In this document: one piece after another, positions 17,109-24,273 of the stretch | Numbering within the stretch: the first letter of the stretch is position 1 | How the letters are laid out: the number at the start of each line of letters is the position of its first letter | Source of the DNA: Granulicella sp. L56 | GTDB lineage: Bacteria > Acidobacteriota > Terriglobia > Terriglobales > Acidobacteriaceae | Length of the DNA stretch: 64,000 nt | Direction: 5' to 3' | Assembly (NCBI RefSeq): GCF_009765835.1 | Contig: NZ_LMUS01000001.1 | Coordinates: forward strand, 1,168,198 to 1,232,197 | The notes under the pieces: generated by a model | Seen by the model: the letters and a program-made list of their open reading frames with translations, nothing else | Databases searched by the model: none | What the model was told of the DNA's origin: nothing | Translations under genes and position numbers: made by a program

Positions 17109-17672
17109 ATGAACGATGCATCCACTGCCTGTTCCTCGATTCCCCACAAATCCATCGGCTGGTCCATCGCACTCAGCCTCTTCCTGATCCTGGCCGGGCT
17201 TGTCGCCATGCTCCTTCCGCCCCTCATGGGCCTGGGTGTCACCCTGTACATCGGCTGGCTGCTGATCTTCAGCGCCATCGCGCACTTCGCCTTCGCCTGG
17301 AAGTCCCATTCTGCGGGTGCCGTGCTGTGGGAGGTGCTCGTCGGCCTGGTCTATCTGTTTGCAGGCGGTTACCTGATCCTGCATCCCCTCGCCGGTCTGC
17401 TGTCGCTGACGCTGCTGCTGGCCATCTATCTGCTGATCGAAGGAATCTTCGAGATCGTGCTCGCCTTCAAACTTACCCGCAATGGCCGCTTCTGGATGAT
17501 TCTCGAAGGTGTCGTCACGATTATTCTGGCCATCATGATCTGGCGGACGTGGCCCTTCAGCACCATCTGGGCCATCGGTACGCTGGTCGGCATCAGCATG
17601 ATCTTCAGCGGCTTCTCGCGCCTTATGTTCGCGCTCGCCTGCCGCCGCAGCCAAGCTGCCGGACTCAATTAG
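17109..17672 (+). CDS. HdeD-family (DUF308) membrane protein
   Basis: 187 residues with six predicted helices arranged as repeated hairpins (LFLILAGLVAMLLPPLMGLG, YIGWLLIFSAIAHFAFAW, LVYLFAGGYLILHPLAGLL and so on). The pattern of Gly-rich helices and the internal duplication are typical of HdeD, linked to acid resistance in E. coli. GGAG lies at the right distance before the ATG. It interrupts the pilus gene run on the opposite strand, and its stop overlaps the stop of the convergent DUF2306 gene by 4 bp. Confidence 0.85.
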   Translation: MNDASTACSSIPHKSIGWSIALSLFLILAGLVAMLLPPLMGLGVTLYIGWLLIFSAIAHFAFAWKSHSAGAVLWEVLVGLVYLFAGGYLILHPLAGLLSLTLLLAIYLLIEGIFEIVLAFKLTRNGRFWMILEGVVTIILAIMIWRTWPFSTIWAIGTLVGISMIFSGFSRLMFALACRRSQAAGLN

Positions 17673-18367
17673 GGTTCCAGCCCAGATGCCATTTTGGCAC
17701 TCTGAATCTGATAGTTCCGGGAGCGTAACCAGAGTTCAACCGCAATGGTATTGATCGAGAAACCAACCCAGAAGGCAATGCCGAAGAATTGTCTCGGTTC
17801 AAGGTGCGTCAACCTGCTGGTAGCGAAGAATACCCCCATCACAGGACGAGTCGTGGCAATTCCAAGCAATATTCCAATCGCTCGTATCAGCCACCGCCTC
17901 TCCTGAAGGAATGTTCCGTTGCGCATATGCCAATAGGCACGCACCAACGAAAACAAAAACAGGGTATTGAAGAAAAGGACGGCCGAGCGTTCCACCCATC
18001 CCCCGACGGCATAGGCACTCATTCCATAGGCAGTGATGCCTACCACCAGTCCTAACAAAAAGAGCGCCTGTTCCAGCCACGCCGCCTTGGACCACCGCAG
18101 AAGAACAACCGGGACCAGGACGACAAACGCCAGTGCCGGAAGAATATGGGCCAGTGTCAGCCCGGCATGAGAGGCGAATACAGCGTTCGTCTGAACCAAC
18201 TGCGGGGGTCCGGACTGCTGAGGATAAGCAAGCTCAACGACCCTTCGCAAAACCACGGCAATTGCAATAACGATACAAGCCCAGAAACCTATTCTCAGCC
18301 AGTAAGGATAACCAGCCTTCTCAATGCCAGCTGTTGGTGCAGATTGTTCGGATACAGGACTCATCAT
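17669..18367 (-). CDS. DUF2306-like multispanning membrane protein
   Basis: 232 residues with six to seven hydrophobic segments. The block FASHAGLTLAHILPALAFVVLVPVV (His near the helix start), the ERRWLIRAIGILLG turn and TRPVMGVFF resemble DUF2306 membrane proteins, a family of unknown function. No enzyme motif is visible. It sits between pilC and pilB but has no obvious pilus role, and base composition is a little lower in GC than its neighbours. It may be a later insertion into the pilus locus, together with the convergent hdeD-like gene. Confidence 0.6.
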   Translation of the reverse strand: MMSPVSEQSAPTAGIEKAGYPYWLRIGFWACIVIAIAVVLRRVVELAYPQQSGPPQLVQTNAVFASHAGLTLAHILPALAFVVLVPVVLLRWSKAAWLEQALFLLGLVVGITAYGMSAYAVGGWVERSAVLFFNTLFLFSLVRAYWHMRNGTFLQERRWLIRAIGILLGIATTRPVMGVFFATSRLTHLEPRQFFGIAFWVGFSINTIAVELWLRSRNYQIQSAKMASGLEP

Positions 18368-18419
18368 GGCCTTCTTTCCTGCGAAGACATCGACAGTGGA
18401 ATGATAAGACCTGCGCGCC

Positions 18420-19619
18420 CTAGTGGCTCACTCCACCCGCACTCAGGTTGAAGATCGGCAGATAAAGCGCGATCAAAATGCCGGTCACCACGATGCCCAT
18501 CACGACAAGAATCGCCGGCTCGATCAGGCTCATCGCCGCCGTCAGGTTGGTCTGCACGTCCTCTTCAAAGAACTCGGCTACCGAGTTCAGCATCTGCGGC
18601 AACGCACCCGTCGACTCGCCAACCTCGACCATCTCAATCGCCAGCTCCGGAAAGACCTTGGTCGACTGCAGGCTGGCCGACAGCCCTCTGCCCTCGCGCA
18701 CCGTCTCCACTGACCGGTAAACCGCATTGGCAATCTGCCGCGAATCGATCGAGCGCGCCGCCGTCTCCAGGCTCGGCACCAGCGGCAGACCGCCGGTCAG
18801 CAGCGTCGATAACGTTCGGCTGAACAACCCTACTTGGTACTTCAGCCAGACATTACCGAAGATGGGCAGGCTTATCCGAATCCGGTCCACCGTCGTCGCG
18901 CCGGAGTCGGTCTTGATCCACCGCAACACCGCAAAAACCACGACCGCCACAACAATCGCCGCATAGATCCCATAGTGCTGCGCATACTGGCCCATCTGCA
19001 GCATCATCAGCGTCAGCCAGGGCAGATGCGTCCCCAACTGGTCGTAGAGCTGCGCAAACCGCGGCACAACGAATGTGATCAAAAAGATGAGCAGACCCAC
19101 GACCATCACCACCAGCAGAGCCGGATAGATAAGGCTCGCCTTCAGCTTCTTGCGGAAGGTCAGCGAGACCCGCTGAAAGTCCAGATACCGCTGCAAAACC
19201 TCTTCAAGATTTCCCGACCGCTCGCCAGCCAGCAGGGTCGTCGTATAAACAACGGGAAAGCCGCCCTGCGCCTCAAACGCCTGCGAGATCGACTCACCGG
19301 TCTTCACTCGCGCTGCAACATCTTCCAACTGAGCCCTGAAGCTCGCCTCTTTCTGCCGCCGCGCCAGCAGCTCCATCGACCCCAGAATCGGCAACCCGGC
19401 TCGAATCAGGGTCAAAAATTGCTGGTTGAAGATCAGAAATGTCTCCAGATTGACCTTTTTCTTGCTCGATCCCCCCAGCGCACTCCGCGCCTTCACCGAG
19501 TAGACGTAGTATCCCGCCTGCGTAAACCGCGCCCGCAGCTCCTCCGCCGTCGCCGCCGCATGGGTCTGCTCCTGCACCCGGCCCCGTTCATCCGCCAGCT
19601 TAATTACAAACTCAGTCAT
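18420..19619 (-). CDS. pilC: PilC/GspF-type inner-membrane platform protein
   Basis: 399 residues with two homologous GspF domains, each ending in membrane helices: about 65-195 and 265-395. Typical blocks are FNQQFLTLIRAGLPILGSMELLA, GESISQAF, YTTTLLAGERSGNLEEVLQRY, FSRTLSTLLTGGLPLVPSLE and IEMVEVGESTGALPQMLNSVAEFFEEDV. PilC couples the ATPase PilB to the growing pilus. It is encoded leftward like the pilB-pilM-N-O genes but is separated from them by two unrelated genes. Confidence 0.9.
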   Translation of the reverse strand: MTEFVIKLADERGRVQEQTHAAATAEELRARFTQAGYYVYSVKARSALGGSSKKKVNLETFLIFNQQFLTLIRAGLPILGSMELLARRQKEASFRAQLEDVAARVKTGESISQAFEAQGGFPVVYTTTLLAGERSGNLEEVLQRYLDFQRVSLTFRKKLKASLIYPALLVVMVVGLLIFLITFVVPRFAQLYDQLGTHLPWLTLMMLQMGQYAQHYGIYAAIVVAVVVFAVLRWIKTDSGATTVDRIRISLPIFGNVWLKYQVGLFSRTLSTLLTGGLPLVPSLETAARSIDSRQIANAVYRSVETVREGRGLSASLQSTKVFPELAIEMVEVGESTGALPQMLNSVAEFFEEDVQTNLTAAMSLIEPAILVVMGIVVTGILIALYLPIFNLSAGGVSH

Positions 19620-19696
19620 CGAAGTCCATATTAGACGTTTCGCCGCTGCAACCGTCTGATCACGACCCAGCGGGACAGCCTGTCAGACGTCGAGAG

Positions 19697-21340
19697 CTAG
19701 TGCGCTTCCAGCTCGATATGCTTTTGCACAGGCGGCCGCTTCAGGAAGAAGACCAGCGGCATCATGCAGACCATCAGGATGCAGAGCATCTTGAACTGGT
19801 CCATATACGCCAGCAGCGAAGCCTGCCGCTGCATCCCGGCATAGAGCTGCGCCAGCGCGAAGTAATGATTGTCAGCCGCATTGCCCGGACCAGCCGACAT
19901 CTGCCCCACCGCCTGCTGGACCATCGGGTTCGAAGCGGTAATGTGCTGCCCCAGTACCTGTTGAAATACCTGCGTCCGGCGTTGCAGCATGGTGCTCACC
20001 AGCGCGATGCCGAGACTCCCGCCCTCGTTCCGCACCAGCGCATAAAGCCCCGCGCCCTGCGAGCTCTCCGTCTTGGGGATAAAGCGAAAGACCATCGTGC
20101 TGACCGGAACGGTAATCAGGCCGAGCCCCATCACCTGCACAATGCGCGGAAGGATCATGTTCCACTCGGTGATATCGAGGTTGAGCGTGCCCATCCACCA
20201 CAGCGAAGAGGCGATCAGCAGCATCCCAGAAAAGACCATCTTGCGCGGATCGTAGCCCTTGGTGAGCATGAATCCGACAAACGGCACTTCGATCATGGTG
20301 AAGATTCCCGCCGGAGAGAGAACAATACCCGCAGAGGTCGCCGTATATCCCATCAATTGCTGCAAATAGACAGGAATCAGATAGGTCGTCGCATACAAAA
20401 CCGCGTAGAGCCCCAGGATGATGAGGCAGCAGACGAGAAAGTTCCGCTCCTTGAGCAGCCGCAGGTTGACGATGGGGTTCTTGCGCTTCAGCTCCCAGAT
20501 CACCGCGCTGGTCAGCGCAATCACAGAGACGCTGGCGAAGAAAACGATAAACGGCGAGCCGAACCAGTCCAGCTCCTGCCCCTTGTCCAGCACAATCTCA
20601 AGCGTGGCCAGCCCAATCGAGATGAATCCCAGCCCGCCCCAGTCGACCGAAAGCTTCCGCGCCTTCACCTTCAGTTCCTTCATATGCGGAGGATCTTCGA
20701 GCACGATGCGCGTAAGAAAGACGCAGACGATCCCCACCGGAATATTGATGTAGAAGATCCAGCGCCACGAGTAATTATCTGTAATCCACCCGCCCAGCGT
20801 CGGCCCCAGCACCGGCGCGACAAGAATCGCGACCGTGTAGAGCGCCATCGCCATGCCGCGCTTCTGCACCGAAAACGTGTCCGCCAGAATCGCCTGCACC
20901 GAAGGCTGCAATCCTCCGCCCGCCAGCCCCTGCGCCACTCGAAACAGGATCAGCACACCCAGCGTAGGCGCCATGCCGCACGCAGCAGAAAAGACCGTGA
21001 AGAAAAACACCGACACAAGGTAGAAATTCTTGCGGCCAAAGACCGACGAGATCCAGCCACTGATGGGCAGAACAATGGCATTCGCCACCAGATAGCTGGT
21101 CAGCACCCATGCGCCTTCGTCCTGAGACGCCGAAAGGCTGCCCGAGATATGCGGCAGCGCGACGTTGGCAATCGAGGTGTCCAGCACCTCCATAAACGTG
21201 CCGATGGTGACCACCAGCGCGATGATCCAGGGATTGAAGACTTTAGGCTGGGGAAGGCGCTCGTTATCGAACGGCGTCGCTATCTCCGCCAGCGCTGCTT
21301 CGGGTTGTACAAGCTCTTCTTCCTCTAAGACCGCTGGCAT
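19697..21340 (-). CDS. DHA2-family (EmrB/QacA) multidrug efflux transporter
   Basis: A 547-residue, 14-helix MFS antiporter. Conserved segments are TFMEVLDTSIANVALPHISGSL (helix 1), SGWISSVFGRKNFYLVS (motif A) and AILVAPVLGPTLGGWITDNYSWRWIFYINIPVG (motif C and following). It is clearly related to the pump at 8205-9791 and probably extrudes hydrophobic toxic compounds. It diverges from a TetR-type gene across two palindromes. One of these overlaps the region just before its ATG (21338-21340), so repression by the TetR protein is very likely. A Shine-Dalgarno-like AGGG lies inside the operator. Confidence 0.9.
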   Translation of the reverse strand: MPAVLEEEELVQPEAALAEIATPFDNERLPQPKVFNPWIIALVVTIGTFMEVLDTSIANVALPHISGSLSASQDEGAWVLTSYLVANAIVLPISGWISSVFGRKNFYLVSVFFFTVFSAACGMAPTLGVLILFRVAQGLAGGGLQPSVQAILADTFSVQKRGMAMALYTVAILVAPVLGPTLGGWITDNYSWRWIFYINIPVGIVCVFLTRIVLEDPPHMKELKVKARKLSVDWGGLGFISIGLATLEIVLDKGQELDWFGSPFIVFFASVSVIALTSAVIWELKRKNPIVNLRLLKERNFLVCCLIILGLYAVLYATTYLIPVYLQQLMGYTATSAGIVLSPAGIFTMIEVPFVGFMLTKGYDPRKMVFSGMLLIASSLWWMGTLNLDITEWNMILPRIVQVMGLGLITVPVSTMVFRFIPKTESSQGAGLYALVRNEGGSLGIALVSTMLQRRTQVFQQVLGQHITASNPMVQQAVGQMSAGPGNAADNHYFALAQLYAGMQRQASLLAYMDQFKMLCILMVCMMPLVFFLKRPPVQKHIELEAH

Positions 21341-21341
21341 A

Positions 21342-21378
21342 ATGACCCTACAGTCATTTTAGATGACCGATGAGTCAT
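21342..21378. promoter_or_regulatory. Twin operator for the TetR regulator
   Basis: Two copies of ATGAC-N6-GTCAT: 21342-21357 (spacer CCTACA) and 21363-21378 (spacer CGATGA). Arms are identical, spacers differ, and the centres are 21 bp apart (two helical turns, same face). They fill the gap between the divergent efflux pump and tetR. A -10-like TAAAAT for the pump (minus strand, 21356-21361) lies between and partly inside them. Confidence 0.75.
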
Positions 21379-21424
21379 TACGATGCACGTTTATGCTTGT
21401 GAAGAACTTCAGAGAGCCCCGTCC

Positions 21425-22033
21425 ATGCCGCGAGCCGCAGTAGACCGTAAGCAAAAGATCGTCGCCGAGTTCCGCCGTGCGGAGATCCTCGCCGCGGCGA
21501 CCAAGGTCTTTGGCAACAAGGGCTTCGAGGCGACGCGCATGGAGGACATCGCCAAGGCCGCCCGTCTGGCCAAGGGAACGCTCTATCTCTACTTCGACTC
21601 AAAGGACGCCATCTACCAGGCGACCGTGCGCCAGGCGCTCGTCGAACTCGCCGCGCTGACCGAGGAGCAGGTACAGAAAGAGTCGACCATCGCAGGCAAG
21701 ATTGCGGCCTTCATCCGCGTCCGCGTCGCCTTCTGGGACGAGCAGCAATCGCTCTATGGCGTCATCCTCAGTCTCAGCCGCGAGGGCCAGTACCGCAAAC
21801 GGAGCATCGCATGGCAGAGGGAGACCGTGCTCTACCTCCAATCGATCTTCGCTGAAGGCGCGAAATCCGGCGAGATTCCCCAGCAGGACTTTCTCGGAGC
21901 AGCCTGGACGATAATGGATGCCATTCGCGGCAGCAGCGAGCGCCGCATCTATACCGAAGGCCGTTCAACGGAAGACGACACGAAGTTCCTGACCGAATTT
22001 CTACTGCGCGCCCTGCAAATCAAGGTTCCCTGA
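21425..22033 (+). CDS. TetR/AcrR-family transcriptional regulator
   Basis: 202 residues. The N-terminal helix-turn-helix is classic: RRAEILAAATKVFGNKGFEATRMEDIAKAARLAKGTLYLYF, with the TLYLYF recognition helix. The C-terminal ligand domain is helical and specific. The start MPRAAVDRKQK at 21425 is preferred over an in-frame ATG at 21383, because the latter leaves no ribosome binding site and lies 4 bp after an operator. It is divergent from the DHA2 pump gene and most probably represses it until a pump substrate binds. Its 3' end faces a terminator belonging to erpA. Confidence 0.85.
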   Translation: MPRAAVDRKQKIVAEFRRAEILAAATKVFGNKGFEATRMEDIAKAARLAKGTLYLYFDSKDAIYQATVRQALVELAALTEEQVQKESTIAGKIAAFIRVRVAFWDEQQSLYGVILSLSREGQYRKRSIAWQRETVLYLQSIFAEGAKSGEIPQQDFLGAAWTIMDAIRGSSERRIYTEGRSTEDDTKFLTEFLLRALQIKVP

Positions 22034-22044
22034 AGCAGCAAAAA

Positions 22045-22064
22045 GCCCCAGCCGAAGCCGGGGC
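22045..22064 (-). terminator. Intrinsic terminator of erpA
   Basis: Read on the minus strand: GCCCCGGC, TTCG tetraloop, GCTGGGGC, then TTTTT. One non-Watson-Crick position in the stem. It lies 25 bp past the erpA stop. Confidence 0.8.
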
Positions 22065-22088
22065 CATGCGTCCACCAACAAACTGAAC

Positions 22089-22475
22089 CTAAACGCTGAA
22101 GGAAGAGCCGCAACCGCAGGTGCTCTTCACCGCGGCGTTCTCGAACTTGAAGCCCGCGGCCTCAAGCGTCTCGACATAGTCCACCTGGCAATTGCTGAGA
22201 TAGGCAGCCGAGGTAGCATCGACAAACACCTTTAGATCGTCGAACTTATAGACCTTGTCCATCATGCCGCTCTGGTTCTCGAACGACATCGAATACTGGA
22301 ATCCCGAACATCCGCCGCCAACCACACCGATCCGCAGTCCCGCAGGGACGGGATCCTGTGTCGCCATAATCTCCTTCACCTTCGTGATAGCGGAAGGTGT
22401 CAGATTCACCGGCGCATTCGAGGTAGGCGCTCCAGTAACGACTTCAGCAGAAGGGGTAACGGTTGCAGTGGACAT
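22089..22475 (-). CDS. erpA: HesB/IscA-type iron-sulfur cluster insertion protein ErpA
   Basis: 128 residues. After a 20-residue Thr/Ala-rich extension the A-type carrier fold starts (NLTPSAITKVKEIMATQ). The three cluster cysteines are in GGGCSGFQY and CGCGSSFSV. The protein delivers Fe-S clusters to target enzymes such as quinolinate synthase and IspG/H. The CGCG-SSF ending is typical of the A-type carriers. The gene is single, with its own terminator. The adjacent start region on the right is shared with a small rightward membrane-protein gene. Confidence 0.9.
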   Translation of the reverse strand: MSTATVTPSAEVVTGAPTSNAPVNLTPSAITKVKEIMATQDPVPAGLRIGVVGGGCSGFQYSMSFENQSGMMDKVYKFDDLKVFVDATSAAYLSNCQVDYVETLEAAGFKFENAAVKSTCGCGSSFSV

Positions 22476-22628
22476 CGGGCAAATCTCCTTAGTTACTAGT
22501 CTACTCCACAGTCGTGCCCGCTACCAGAGTGGCAGGCACCTGCGAATAGGATGCGCCTCCGGCCGCTCGGATGCAGAAAAGCTGCACAAAACGCAAAAAC
22601 CGCTCCGTCTGTCGTCGGGTATCATCCA

Positions 22629-22808
22629 ATGATGATGCGCCCGCTACTCTTCCTGTCGAATGCCTTCATTAACACCTTTGGCATCACCCAGCCATCGCAA
22701 AAGGACGAGCGCCGCACCGCCTGGTTTATCGCGATCATGCTGATCCTTGTCATTGCTGCGGTGGCAACAGTCGCAGCCGTCGTGCTTCACGTGGCCTTCC
22801 GCCACTAG
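22629..22808 (+). CDS. Small single-span membrane protein
   Basis: 59 residues from the first of three consecutive ATG codons. A short N-terminal stretch is followed by a polar segment (QPSQKDERRTAW) and a long hydrophobic helix (FIAIMLILVIAAVATVAAVVLHVAF) ending in Arg-His. No family recognised. Upstream in-frame sequence back to 22551 reads like non-coding DNA. The coding case rests on the clean helix and stop. Confidence 0.45.
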   Translation: MMMRPLLFLSNAFINTFGITQPSQKDERRTAWFIAIMLILVIAAVATVAAVVLHVAFRH

Positions 22809-23010
22809 ATCTCCTAGACCTCAGAGCCCATCTTCGGTTCGATTTTCGGCCCGATTTCCACTACGAAAAATCTTGCATCCTTCCTCTGATTCAGGCGTAT
22901 GATGCCCTCGGAAGCCTTAGTGCTACCCTCCGAGCCCCCAACCGGACCCGCCCCGTACACCCAGGTTTCCCATAACCGGACCCCTTCTCAAAGGGCGGAG
23001 GAAATACGCT

Positions 23011-23283
23011 ATGAGCTACCTTCCTGTTTTGCTCATCGTCTGGGCTGCAGTCGCAGCCTGCTTCCTGGCGCTGCTCGCCTATCGCGGCCAGCTAACCCGT
23101 TACGAGGAGGACCAGCTCTTCCTCGGAGACACCCACTCCAACGAGCAGGACGAACAAACGGAGATCATCCGCAAGGTCAACAAGATCAGACCTATGGTTA
23201 ACCTCTTCGGCTACGCCGCAGCCCTGATGACCATCGGCATCGTCGGCCTCTTCACCTACGACGCCTGGCAGCACCTGCGCTAG
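23011..23283 (+). CDS. Small two-span membrane protein
   Basis: 90 residues: N-terminal helix (LPVLLIVWAAVAACFLALLAY), a 40-residue acidic cytoplasmic or periplasmic loop (TRYEEDQLFLGDTHSNEQDEQTEI), and a second helix (MVNLFGYAAALMTIGIVGLF). A strong GGAGG Shine-Dalgarno precedes the ATG. I do not know the family; the paired helices with a charged loop suggest an accessory protein in the envelope. A hairpin (23308-23330) follows. Confidence 0.7.
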   Translation: MSYLPVLLIVWAAVAACFLALLAYRGQLTRYEEDQLFLGDTHSNEQDEQTEIIRKVNKIRPMVNLFGYAAALMTIGIVGLFTYDAWQHLR

Positions 23284-23307
23284 CTCTCTGCCGTCTCTTC
23301 ACTGGCC

Positions 23308-23330
23308 GGCCCTGTTCCACCGACAGGGCC
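23308..23330 (+). terminator. Hairpin downstream of the two-span protein
   Basis: GGCCCTGT (23308-23315), a 7-nt loop and ACAGGGCC (23323-23330), 24 bp after the stop. No T-run follows, so intrinsic termination is uncertain. Confidence 0.45.
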
Positions 23331-23515
23331 AGCTCAGTGCCTTGATCCTTGTATCCATTCTGCCAACAACCTGCCGCTACTTTTCGCTGTCCAGCATCGC
23401 CATCTGGTGTGGGTCACAACGGCTTCCTGCGATCTCGCCGCTGGTACAGCCGCCTCCAGCCGCGCAATCTCCTCTGCCGATAGCCGCGCACCTCACTGCG
23501 AGCATCTCATCCTCC

Positions 23516-23665
23516 ATGAGTATGAGCACGTCGAAGCCCGATCCCACCAAGCACCAAGTCGAGGACCCTATCCCCGATCCTGAGCCTGCCAGCCCGTCCC
23601 TCGACGAGCCCGATCCCGGCGTCTTCCGCCACTCCCCTCCAAAGCCTGCTCCGCCAAAGCCATAG
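23516..23665 (+). CDS. Possible Pro-rich small protein
   Basis: 49 residues, MSMSTSKPDPTKHQVEDPIP at the N-terminus and a tail with DPEP, DEPDPGVFRHS and PPKPAPPKP. Similar short Asp-Pro-rich proteins exist in many soil bacteria, but I cannot name a family. There is no convincing Shine-Dalgarno. The 230 bp before it (23284-23515) hold nothing else that I can support beyond the hairpin. Confidence 0.3.
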   Translation: MSMSTSKPDPTKHQVEDPIPDPEPASPSLDEPDPGVFRHSPPKPAPPKP

Positions 23666-23721
23666 CTGCCATATTTACTATCCTGTAACCACCAGAATCT
23701 GCTTCTTTCAGTAAACTGACC

Positions 23722-24273
23722 ATGAAAACAAGACCCATGAACCTGTTCATCCTCCGCCACGCGAGCGCTGGAACCCGCCGCCCGAACCCGCTTCTCGACG
23801 TCAAACGGCCACTCGATAAAGACGGCAAGCGTCATTGCCTCCAGCTCGCCTACGTCCTGAACGCAATGGACATCCAGTTCGACCTCATCGTTTCGAGCAA
23901 TCTCAAGCGCAGCCTGCAGACCGCCTCTCTCGTCGGCACCGAGATGGGCTACGAGTCCCCGATTCAAATCTCCAAAGCGCTTGCACCCGAGGCCACGGCC
24001 CGCGACTTCCAGCACCTGCTCCACGAGTGCCGTGACCGCGAAAACGTCCTCTTTGTCGGCCACAACCCCAATATCAACATCTTTCTGGGCTCGCTGCTCG
24101 TACCGGTTTCTACCCACGCCACCGCTCAGGTGCGCCTGCGCAAGGGTTCGATCGCGCGACTTTCGCTCACCCGTGGCCCGGCGACGCTCCAGTGGCTGCT
24201 CGACCCTCGCACCGTCCGCGCCCTCTACGCCACTTCGACCAAGAGCTCCCGTCGAAAGACATCAAAAAAGTAG
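23722..24273 (+). CDS. sixA: Phosphohistidine phosphatase SixA-like protein
   Basis: 183 residues of the histidine phosphatase (RHG) superfamily. The catalytic motif LRHASAG is near the N-terminus. The distal active-site block VLFVGHNPNIN contains the second catalytic His. SixA dephosphorylates histidine phosphotransfer domains; substrates here are unknown. The start may be the first Met (23722) or MNLFIL (23737). The last 49 bp overlap, tail to tail, with the convergent Ppx/GppA gene, and the basic tail (TKSSRRKTSKK) is encoded in that overlap. Confidence 0.85.
   Translation: MKTRPMNLFILRHASAGTRRPNPLLDVKRPLDKDGKRHCLQLAYVLNAMDIQFDLIVSSNLKRSLQTASLVGTEMGYESPIQISKALAPEATARDFQHLLHECRDRENVLFVGHNPNINIFLGSLLVPVSTHATAQVRLRKGSIARLSLTRGPATLQWLLDPRTVRALYATSTKSSRRKTSKK

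Noticed and set aside
19700..21328. 542-codon open frame opposite the DHA2 pump
   Set aside because: It mirrors the pump gene almost exactly. Its Arg/His/Gln-rich translation has no membrane pattern or ribosome binding site.
23377..24117. 246-codon leftward frame across the region before and into sixA
   Set aside because: It overlaps the SixA gene on the opposite strand and is Gly/Glu/Val-rich without motif.
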